Below, in pieces: positions 25,823 through 32,494 of a DNA stretch of 64,000 bases; the stretch's first letter is position 1; every line of letters begins with the position of its first letter. The stretch comes from an uncultured Fibrobacter sp. (GTDB lineage Bacteria; Fibrobacterota; Fibrobacteria; Fibrobacterales; Fibrobacteraceae): NCBI RefSeq assembly GCF_947166265.1, contig NZ_CAMVDO010000002.1:213568-277567 (forward strand), given 5' to 3'. The notes beneath the pieces are model-generated. The model was not told where the DNA came from. It searched no databases and was given only the letters and a program-made list of their open reading frames with translations. Both the position numbers and the translations under genes were made by a program.

Positions 25823-28666
25823 TTAGTCTTCGAATCTCTTTTCCTTATTGGCCTTCATGCCGAAGAGCTTGAGGAAGATTCCCGTACCCACAAGAGCCAC
25901 GATAGCAGCGACGATCCACTTGGTATCGCCTCCAACGGGCACCTGGTAGAGGAGAACTGCCACAGCCCAGGCAAGAATCGTCTGAACCGTTGCCATCAGG
26001 ATGGCAAGACCGAGGCCGATTTCGCGGGCAACCACACCCATAGCGGCAAGGCACGGCACGTAAAGCAAAATAAAGATGAGGAATGCAAACACCTGCCAGT
26101 TAAAGCCATCCACCGGGTTACCGTTCTTGTCCGGATTGTGGAAGTAGGAGCGGAGGTTGGCGTAGATGTCGGCGGTTTCAGAAAGGTCGCCTTCTTCGAG
26201 AGCGCCCATTTCGTCTTCGGAGAGTTCGAGACCTGCGGCAGCGAGCTTTGCGAACACGGCCTCGCGGGTCTTTTCGTCCTCTTCTTCTTCGCCGAAGGTT
26301 TCGATGGCTGCATATTCTTCGCAGGTCAGCACCTTGGCGTCGGTAATCTTGTCCAGAGTTTCCTTCTTGAGTTCGGCGGCTTCCTGGCCTTCCAATTCGC
26401 CGGTGGTTCCGAGCGGGTCGGTGAGCGAACCGATAACTTCGGCGAGGTTAGCAGGAATCGAGCCGAGAGCTTCGAGCACAGCGCCCTTGATATCGGGAGC
26501 GCCGCCCTCTTCCTCTTCTTCGGCGGGGCATTCATCGATGCCTACGATAAGCGGTTTTTCTTCTGCAGCAGGTTCCGCGACGGGTTCTGCGGAGGCGGCA
26601 ATGGAGGAATCAGCAGCGGCAACAGCAGAATCTGTGGTAGCGGCAACTTCACTGGATCCTTCGCTAGCTTCGGGGCGTTGCGGGGTGTCCCCGCTAGAAG
26701 GGGTAGCGGATGCCGCGTCAGTGGCAGGAGCGAGGGGAAGGCCTTCCCCTTCCGGTTTCGCAACATCTCTCTCGTCTCTCGTCTGTAGCGAGCTTGCGAG
26801 CGTTCTCTCGTCTTCATCCCCCGCCATCGAATACAGCGAGTTCATGGTACCGATAACGGCTTCCTTGGCCAACAGGCCCGTGAACAGCGACACAGATGCG
26901 GGCCAGTTTTCCTTTTCGACGCCAAAGGGTTCGAACACCGGCGTAATCGCCTTGCCGATGGTAGAAAGCAGGCTGTTTTCGGAGTCACCGTTACCGGCTG
27001 TAAATTCAAAACCTGCCGGTTCATCGGCCGGAGCATTTTCGTCCGCAGCCTTCTCCACAATGCCGAAGCTGTTGAGGAAGCCAAGTATTGCAACGGCAAG
27101 CGTAATCACCTTACCGGCGCGCCAGATGTAGTCACGCAGGCGCTGCCAGCAGTGAATCATCAAGGACTTGAACTTGGGCAAGTGATACGGCGGAAGTTCC
27201 ATCACAAAGTTGCTGGCCTGGCCCTGGAAAAGCGATTTTTTCAGGAACAAACCGTAAACGATAGCGAACAGCACACCGGCGAGGTAAAGCAGGAACACCA
27301 CCGTGCCCGCCATCTTGCCGAAGAATGCAGCAGCAAACAGCGCATACACCGGGAGACGTGCGCCGCAGCTCATGAACGGCACCAGGAAAATGGTGAGGAA
27401 ACGTTCACGCTTGGATTCCAGCACGCGGGAGCCCATAATGCCCGGCACGCCGCAACCGAAGCCCACCATCATCGGCACGAAGGCACGACCCGGGAGCCCG
27501 AGGAAACGCATGAAGCGGTCAGCAACGAAAGCCGCGCGGGCCATGTAACCCGAGTCTTCGAGGAACGAAAGGCACAGGAACATGAAGAAGATGACCGGGA
27601 TGAAGGTCGAAACCGTCTGGATACCGGCACCGATACCGTCGGCGAGAATTGCCGCCACAAAGCCCGGCGCATGGAGGACATCCGTAAGCACGTAGCCCAG
27701 GCCATCCACGAAAATCGCACCGAACAGCACATCAAAGAAATCAATAAACGCAGAACCGATGGTAACCGCAATCCAGAACACCAGATACATCACCACAAGG
27801 AAGATCGGGAGAGTGGCCCAACGGTTCAAAAGCACAGCATCAAGCTTATCCGAGAAAGTCTTCTTGGCACGTGCCGCGACAATCGCCTTGCCCGCCACAC
27901 TATGCGAAATGGAATAGCGATTTTCGGCCATTGCAAATTCCGGCTCTTCGCCCAGAATCTTTACGACTTCGGCCTTGTCGAGCTTTACGCCCGCTTCGGC
28001 GAATTTGTCTGCATAGCTCTTCTGGTTGCCCAAGTACATGAGCGAAACCCAACGGGAGTCCGCATCCAAAAGCTTTGCGACCGGTGCGACCTTCGGTTCC
28101 AAAACCTTCACGGCCTCTTCAACCTTGTCGCCGTAAACCATCTGCTTCGGGAGCGGCATCGGGCTCGCAAGCACGTGGCCCATCTGGCTAATAAAGTTAG
28201 TGACGCTCTTTTCGCTCACGGCAGAAAGCGGAATGCACGGCACGCCGTAGAAATCAGAAAGTTCGTCGAGATCCAGCTGGATTCCGCGATTTTCGGCAAT
28301 GTCCATCATGTTGACGGCAATCACCATCGGAATCTTCATGTCGGCAAGCTGGCTCGTAAGGAACAGGTTGCGTTCCAGGTTCGTCGCATCGACAATGTTG
28401 ATAATCAGGCTCGCTTCGCGGCTGAGCAAGTAATCGACAGCAGCGCGTTCGTCCTCGGCATTTGCGAACAAAGCGTAAGTACCCGGAAGGTCCACCAGGC
28501 GAATCTGGCGGTCGCCCAGTTCAAAGTAACCTTCCTTCTTTTCGACCGTCACGCCGGGCCAGTTACCCACACGCTGGCGTGCACCCGTAAGGGCGTTAAA
28601 GAGAGCCGTCTTACCGCAGTTCGGGTTACCGGCAATTGCAATCGTCAAAAGTTTTCTGGCAGCCAT
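25823..28666 (-). CDS. feoB: Ferrous iron transporter FeoB with large insertion
   Basis: A 947-residue GTPase-coupled Fe(II) importer. The G domain is N-terminal: G1 GNPNCGKTA at 13-21, G3 DLPGTYAL near 58 and an NMMD motif near 118 at the G4 position. The Gate-containing membrane domain starts near 290. Between the helix ending in SLYSM (about 615) and the last helices (from about 852, FLIFILLYVPC) lies an extra segment of roughly 235 residues, where E. coli-like proteins have only a few dozen. Its first about 45 residues are encoded by two interspersed repeats; the rest is Ala/Glu-rich and acidic. The ATG overlaps the feoA stop (TAATG), so translation is coupled. Confidence 0.93.
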   Translation of the reverse strand: MAARKLLTIAIAGNPNCGKTALFNALTGARQRVGNWPGVTVEKKEGYFELGDRQIRLVDLPGTYALFANAEDERAAVDYLLSREASLIINIVDATNLERNLFLTSQLADMKIPMVIAVNMMDIAENRGIQLDLDELSDFYGVPCIPLSAVSEKSVTNFISQMGHVLASPMPLPKQMVYGDKVEEAVKVLEPKVAPVAKLLDADSRWVSLMYLGNQKSYADKFAEAGVKLDKAEVVKILGEEPEFAMAENRYSISHSVAGKAIVAARAKKTFSDKLDAVLLNRWATLPIFLVVMYLVFWIAVTIGSAFIDFFDVLFGAIFVDGLGYVLTDVLHAPGFVAAILADGIGAGIQTVSTFIPVIFFMFLCLSFLEDSGYMARAAFVADRFMRFLGLPGRAFVPMMVGFGCGVPGIMGSRVLESKRERFLTIFLVPFMSCGARLPVYALFAAAFFGKMAGTVVFLLYLAGVLFAIVYGLFLKKSLFQGQASNFVMELPPYHLPKFKSLMIHCWQRLRDYIWRAGKVITLAVAILGFLNSFGIVEKAADENAPADEPAGFEFTAGNGDSENSLLSTIGKAITPVFEPFGVEKENWPASVSLFTGLLAKEAVIGTMNSLYSMAGDEDERTLASSLQTRDERDVAKPEGEGLPLAPATDAASATPSSGDTPQRPEASEGSSEVAATTDSAVAAADSSIAASAEPVAEPAAEEKPLIVGIDECPAEEEEEGGAPDIKGAVLEALGSIPANLAEVIGSLTDPLGTTGELEGQEAAELKKETLDKITDAKVLTCEEYAAIETFGEEEEDEKTREAVFAKLAAAGLELSEDEMGALEEGDLSETADIYANLRSYFHNPDKNGNPVDGFNWQVFAFLIFILLYVPCLAAMGVVAREIGLGLAILMATVQTILAWAVAVLLYQVPVGGDTKWIVAAIVALVGTGIFLKLFGMKANKEKRFED
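26640..26815. repeat. Two repeat elements inside feoB
   Basis: At 26765-26815: CTCTCGT heptamers, GTAG, hairpin CGAGCTTGCGAGCG, and TTCTCTCGTCTTC. At about 26668-26760: the GCGTTGCGGGG...GAAGGGGTAGCGGA...GAGCGAGGGGAAGG element. A near-copy lies in the noncoding DNA at 49100-49245. Both are in frame. Confidence 0.8.
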
Positions 28667-28950
28667 TATACCCTCCTCAACTTGAGAACGTTGGCTTCTT
28701 CTTTGCGGAGCGAGAGTCTATAAGAAAGCACCGCCACCTCGATCGGATCGCCGAGGGGGGCCACCTGCAAGACTTCCATTTGAACGCCACGCACAAGGCC
28801 CATCGAAAGCAACTTGGACTTATAAGCAGAATCGCCCTCGTTATAACCGACGATTTCTACCTTGTCGCCCTTCTTGAGTTCCGAGAACTTGGGCTCGGTA
28901 CTCCACTTTTTCGTTTGCGACTTTCCGCCGCAACCACAATTACAGCTCAT
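28666..28950 (-). CDS. feoA: FeoA family protein
   Basis: A 94-residue SH3-like protein needed for FeoB activity. The FeoA core is visible (LKKGDKVEIVGY, then LLSMGLVRGVQMEVLQVAPLGDPIEV). It carries an added N-terminus, MSCNCGCGGK, with three Cys, which is unusual for FeoA and could bind iron or a cluster. It lies between the dtxR-like gene (48 bases upstream) and feoB (one-base overlap), so the three form an operon. Confidence 0.92.
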   Translation of the reverse strand: MSCNCGCGGKSQTKKWSTEPKFSELKKGDKVEIVGYNEGDSAYKSKLLSMGLVRGVQMEVLQVAPLGDPIEVAVLSYRLSLRKEEANVLKLRRV

Positions 28951-28998
28951 ATCATCCTCATATAAAAACGGGAAAACTCTTGAGCGGAGCCTTCCTGT

Positions 28999-29436
28999 TT
29001 ACTTTGTGTTTTTGACAACCCTTAGTTTTTTCACCGAAGAAACTTTTGCCGAGGCAATCGCATTCGACGGTTTCACAAAATCTTCAATCTTACCGAGCGT
29101 TTCTGCCGAAAGAATATGTTCCATACTGCAAGCATCCTTGTCGGCAATCGCCTCGGACACGCCCAGCTTAATCAGGAAACCCTTCAGAAGAATATGACGG
29201 TTCAAAATCATGGCGGCAACGCGTTCGCCCTCTTCGGTGAGTTCCACGCCGCTGTAAGGTTCCTGCCTTACAAGGCCCATCTTCTTGAGTTCAACCATGG
29301 CCTTTGCGACCGACGGCATTTTCACGGCAAGAGCCGCCGCAATATCCTTGACGCGGGCAAGCCCGTTCGCCAGGCGCAACATATGCACCATTTCCAGGTA
29401 ATCTTCTAAGCTTTGAGTCAGTTTTGTATGGTCCAT
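28999..29436 (-). CDS. DtxR/MntR family metal-dependent repressor
   Basis: A 145-residue regulator. A winged helix-turn-helix covers about residues 8-70 (VKDIAAALAVKMPSVAKAM as recognition region) and the metal-binding/dimerisation domain about 70-125. Typical ligands are present: His in NRHILLKGF and the Cys-x-x-Glu-His of DACSMEHILS, as in DtxR/IdeR. There is no SH3 domain, so it is of the short MntR-like type. It heads the operon with feoA and feoB and probably represses itself and feo when Fe(II) is plentiful. TTAG-N6-CTAA sites overlap its own promoter. Confidence 0.88.
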   Translation of the reverse strand: MDHTKLTQSLEDYLEMVHMLRLANGLARVKDIAAALAVKMPSVAKAMVELKKMGLVRQEPYSGVELTEEGERVAAMILNRHILLKGFLIKLGVSEAIADKDACSMEHILSAETLGKIEDFVKPSNAIASAKVSSVKKLRVVKNTK

Positions 29437-29463
29437 TTCAACCAGCCTTATTTAGACGCGGCT

Positions 29464-29492
29464 AATATAGTTTAATAAATCTAATTAGGCAA
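29464..29492 (-). promoter_or_regulatory. Promoter of the dtxR-feoAB operon
   Basis: On the minus strand, TTGCCT (29487-29492), a 17-base spacer and TATATT (29464-29469). The -35 hexamer lies inside the operator at 29485-29498. Confidence 0.7.
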
Positions 29493-29498
29493 GGCTAA
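29485..29498. promoter_or_regulatory. DtxR-like operator TTAG-N6-CTAA, site 1
   Basis: TTAGGCAAGGCTAA on the plus strand, over the -35 of the dtxR promoter. The core TTAG-N6-CTAA is the one found in the DtxR/IdeR consensus. Repression by promoter occlusion is expected. Confidence 0.6.
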
Positions 29499-29522
29499 AA
29501 ATATTACCGATTTCGTATTTAT

Positions 29523-29536
29523 TTAGATTAGACTAA
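29523..29536. promoter_or_regulatory. DtxR-like operator, site 2
   Basis: TTAGATTAGACTAA, 24 bases upstream of site 1, in the divergent regulatory region. Confidence 0.5.
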
Positions 29537-29590
29537 TTTTATAAGAAAAAATTTACATTATTTTTTGCCATTTTACCCTTGTTTTTACAG

Positions 29591-29604
29591 TTAGTTTTAT
29601 CTAA
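29591..29604. promoter_or_regulatory. DtxR-like operator, site 3
   Basis: TTAGTTTTATCTAA, extended by G and C to GTTAG...CTAAC. It lies between a possible plus-strand -35 (TTGTTT, 29579) and -10 (TAACTT, 29602). Confidence 0.5.
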
Positions 29605-29611
29605 CTTTTGA

Positions 29612-29625
29612 TTAGACAAGTCTAA
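29612..29625. promoter_or_regulatory. DtxR-like operator, site 4
   Basis: TTAGACAAGTCTAA is a perfect palindrome, located where the plus-strand transcript of the candidate sRNA would start. Confidence 0.6.
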
Positions 29626-29757
29626 CTCTGGTTGTTGCCATAGCATTCAGACTCAAGCTTGTTTGGTTGAATCAAAAAAATCAATTCCCTCTTTTGTGTC
29701 TCTTTGGGAATAAAGGTGCCCCCGCTCAAGTAGCTCTGAGCAGGGGCATTTTTACAA
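29613..29757 (+). ncRNA. Candidate iron-regulated small RNA
   Basis: About 145 bases on the plus strand with no ATG anywhere, starting within two DtxR-like operators (29591-29625) behind a weak promoter (TTGTTT-17-TAACTT). It ends in a strong hairpin with a T-run at 29712-29752. No plus-strand gene lies upstream that would need this terminator; the neighbours on both sides are minus-strand genes. The body is U-rich (CAAGCTTGTTTGGTTG, then A-rich, then CCCTCTTTTGTG), as in Hfq-type sRNAs. Position and operators suggest a functional analogue of RyhB, made when iron is low. This is a prediction. Confidence 0.4.
29712..29752 (+). terminator. Strong intrinsic terminator of the candidate sRNA
   Basis: Stem TGCCCCCGCTCA / TGAGCAGGGGCA, followed by TTTTTAC. 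The opposite strand has only a weak T-run. Confidence 0.8.
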
Positions 29758-29806
29758 TAATTTAAGCGATTTCAGGCAATTTTAGCCGTTTTTTTACGAC
29801 GCGGGC

Positions 29807-31888
29807 CTACACCCGCTTCAGCGGCGTCATGCTCTTGGCGCAAATCGCCATGGTCGAGAGGTTGTGCAGCAGGGCCGAAGTCGAGGGGGCTAGTATTCCG
29901 AAGAAACCTGCGGCCAGGAGCGACGTGTTGAAGGCGACGATAAAACGGTAATTTGCCTGGATGCGCTCCATGAGCTGAGTACTCAGCGTACGGAGTTCGG
30001 CGAGGTCGCGCAGGTCTTCGCTGCGGAGGGTCACGTCGGCGGTTTCGCGGGCAATGTCGCTGGCATCGCTCATGGCAACCGACACGTTCGCGGCGGCCAA
30101 TGCAGGCGCATCGTTGATTCCATCGCCCACCATAATCACGCGGCGGCCTTCGGCCTTCATCTTTTCCACATAGCGGTGCTTGTCTTCGGGCAGCACCTGC
30201 GCAAAGAAGGTGTCGATGCCCAAAAGTTGCGCCGTGCGTTCAGCGGCCTTTTGGCTGTCGCCGGTAATCATCGCCACATGCTTGATTCCGCGTTCGCGCA
30301 GCATGCGAATGGCTTCGGCAGCTTCGTCACGCGGAGGATCGCTAATGCAAAGCACGCCCGCAAGGTTCCCGCCAATGGCAAGGTAAATCACGGATGCGGC
30401 TCCGGCGAGTTCGTCGATCTTTTTCTGTTCCGCCTCGCCCACTGCAATTTTTTCGTCTTCAACGACGAAATGCTTGCTGCCGATAACGGCGCGTTCACCG
30501 TCGAGAGTCGTCGCGATTCCATGCGCCACAATGTACTTGACATCGGCGTGTTCTTCTTCGTGGTCGATTCCCCGTTCGGCGGCCCCGCGCACAATGGCGC
30601 GCGCCATGCTATGCGGGAAATGTTCCTCGATGCAGGCGGCAGTGCGAAGCACCTCTTCTTCGCTGCGGCCACCGAACGGAATAACGCGTTCAAGTTTCGG
30701 TTCCGCCTTGGTGAGCGTCCCCGTCTTATCGAAAACAATAGTATCTGCGAGAGCAAATTCTTCGAGATACTTGCCGCCCTTTACGGTCATGTTGCGGTCA
30801 GCCGCTTCGCGCAGCGCCGAAATCACCGAGATCGGAGTGGAAAGCTTGATGGCGCAAGAATAGTCCACCATCAGAATCGAAACCGCCTTGGTAATATTGC
30901 GCGTAAACAAGAGTGTAAGACCGAAACCGAGGAAACTGAACGGCACAATACCATCAGCCAAGCGCTCGGCACGACTCTGGATAGAAGCCTTTAGATCTTC
31001 GGAGCGGTCAATGAGTTCAATGATTTTCTGAATCTTGGTGTTACCGCTCACGGCCCGCACCGACACGACAATCGAGCCTTCGTCCACGATGGTGCCTGCA
31101 AAAACGGACTTTCCGACCGTCTTATGAACCGCCTGCGATTCGCCCGTCATGGTCGCTTCGTTCACAAAGGCATCGCCTTCGGCAACGGTTCCATCCACCG
31201 GAATCATGCTACCAGAACGTACACGCACGAGGTCGCCCACCTGAACATCCTGCATACGCACCTGGACATCGACACCGTCCTTGACAACCCACACGCGGTC
31301 TACCTTCACGGCTAGGCTTGCCGTAAGGGCCGTGCGGGTACGCGCCTTGGTGTAATCTTCCAAGAGGCTACTCACGTTCAGCAGGAACATGATGGTTCCC
31401 GCAGATTCGTAATTGCGCTGCAAGATGCTAGCCCCGATGGCAGCACCGTCCAACACCTCGACAGAAAGCTTTCCTTCGCCAAGGCAGTTCAAGCCTTTCG
31501 CCACGAACTTGAGGCCCCTGTAAATCAGGTGCACCGTGCGGATAGGAGCTGGAATAAACAACTTGGCAAGGTAACGCCGCGCAATCATAAACGCGAGCTT
31601 ATTCTTGAAATCAGAATCAAGAGCCTGTAGCTGGTACTCGGTATCGGGTTCGCTTTCAGGGAGACTCGCGACGTTTAGATTTCGAACGAAATCAATCACC
31701 TGTTCACGACAGCCGTTTTCGTATTCCAGCAGAATGCCGCCGTTTTCCGAATGGACTACCGCTTTCTGGACATAAGGTTCACTCACGCATGCCTTGTGGA
31801 TGCGCGGTTCATGCACTTTCTCAAATGCGTAGGCCCCCGCCCGAAAGCGGATACGCCCCGGCTGATCGTAAACGATTCTAGACTTCAT
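29807..31888 (-). CDS. P1B-type heavy-metal ATPase with atypical membrane motif
   Basis: A 693-residue metal exporter. P-type signatures are present: TGES near residue 248, the phosphorylation site DKTGTLT near 388, MITGDSQ near 539 and GDGINDAP near 592. Residues 1-80 resemble an HMA-like domain without a CxxC. The membrane helix that normally carries CPC reads YSCAIKLSTP near 344, so the Cys and Pro are separated. The metal is therefore probably not Cu; Mn, Fe, Co or Zn are possible. A DUF6110 gene lies 91 bases upstream in the same direction, a pairing seen in Clostridia. Next to dtxR-feoAB, an Fe or Mn detoxification role is a reasonable guess. Confidence 0.85.
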   Translation of the reverse strand: MKSRIVYDQPGRIRFRAGAYAFEKVHEPRIHKACVSEPYVQKAVVHSENGGILLEYENGCREQVIDFVRNLNVASLPESEPDTEYQLQALDSDFKNKLAFMIARRYLAKLFIPAPIRTVHLIYRGLKFVAKGLNCLGEGKLSVEVLDGAAIGASILQRNYESAGTIMFLLNVSSLLEDYTKARTRTALTASLAVKVDRVWVVKDGVDVQVRMQDVQVGDLVRVRSGSMIPVDGTVAEGDAFVNEATMTGESQAVHKTVGKSVFAGTIVDEGSIVVSVRAVSGNTKIQKIIELIDRSEDLKASIQSRAERLADGIVPFSFLGFGLTLLFTRNITKAVSILMVDYSCAIKLSTPISVISALREAADRNMTVKGGKYLEEFALADTIVFDKTGTLTKAEPKLERVIPFGGRSEEEVLRTAACIEEHFPHSMARAIVRGAAERGIDHEEEHADVKYIVAHGIATTLDGERAVIGSKHFVVEDEKIAVGEAEQKKIDELAGAASVIYLAIGGNLAGVLCISDPPRDEAAEAIRMLRERGIKHVAMITGDSQKAAERTAQLLGIDTFFAQVLPEDKHRYVEKMKAEGRRVIMVGDGINDAPALAAANVSVAMSDASDIARETADVTLRSEDLRDLAELRTLSTQLMERIQANYRFIVAFNTSLLAAGFFGILAPSTSALLHNLSTMAICAKSMTPLKRV

Positions 31889-31892
31889 AACT

Positions 31893-31985
31893 CAAGTGGT
31901 TGGTGGTTGGTGATTAGTGGTTAGGATTACTATTAGAATGTTCTTTCTTCATTCCTGTTTACTAACCACTAGCCACTATTTACTT
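31893..31985. repeat. CTAACCA-type heptamer repeats between the DUF6110 and ATPase genes
   Basis: On the minus strand: CTAACCA, CTAATCA, CCAACCA, CCAACCA units (31897-31925) and a second set reading ACTAACCACTAGCCACTA on the plus strand (31962-31980). The same heptamers occur at 8541-8575. Confidence 0.75.
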
Positions 31986-32201
31986 ACCTGCTTCTTTCTT
32001 CGCGTCGTTGCAGATGTCGGCAGCTTCGTCCTTCATATCCTGGAAGGCAGCCTTGGCGTCGGCAGTGAACTTCATGCCCTGAGCGAGTCCCTTGACGGCA
32101 CATTCGCGAGTCTTCGGAGCCTTGAGGATCTTCTTTGCAATAGCGGAGCCAACAGCACCCGCCACGACCAACCAGAACTTTTCATTTTTCCATACGGACA
32201 T
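31980..32201 (-). CDS. DUF6110 family small protein, partner of the metal ATPase
   Basis: A 73-residue protein starting MSVWKNEKFWLVVAGAVGSA, with one short hydrophobic helix (about 9-22) followed by an amphipathic charged helix up to DICNDAKKEAGK. It matches the pattern of DUF6110 proteins, which are commonly encoded beside P1B ATPases. It probably associates with the membrane near the transporter. A ribosome site (AAAGGAG) precedes the ATG. The CCCTTCGGCAAGTTCAGGG repeat lies upstream at 32247-32277. Confidence 0.75.
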   Translation of the reverse strand: MSVWKNEKFWLVVAGAVGSAIAKKILKAPKTRECAVKGLAQGMKFTADAKAAFQDMKDEAADICNDAKKEAGK

Positions 32202-32494
32202 AGTTTACTCCTTTTGTTTCGCCCTAATGTCATCCACACTACAATCGGCCCTTCGGCAAGTTCAGGGACCTTAGTAAAGAATCCATTAGAACATTGTTGT
32301 TATTTGCTTAAATAATCTACCTAAAAATACATCAAAAAGCAACTTACAAACAAATTAACAAACAGACTTCAAGCCTAGGTCCCATAAGCTTTCCGAGCGA
32401 CTAACATTGTTGCAAAAAATCAATTTAGTTCAGGCTATGCAACTTAGTTTCCGGTCAGACAACTTAGTTAGCGTAAACTATCCAAAGTTAGATT
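32202..32494. other. Intergenic region without a gene
   Basis: Contains a CCCTTCGGCAAGTTCAGGG interspersed repeat (32249-32273) and AT-rich DNA that must hold the DUF6110-ATPase promoter. A direct repeat CAACTTAGTT occurs at about 32439 and 32460. I see no convincing -35/-10 pair. Confidence 0.5.

Noticed and set aside
27152..28723. Plus-strand open frame of 523 codons, His-rich
   Set aside because: Antisense to feoB; His/Arg-rich composition is typical of a shadow frame.
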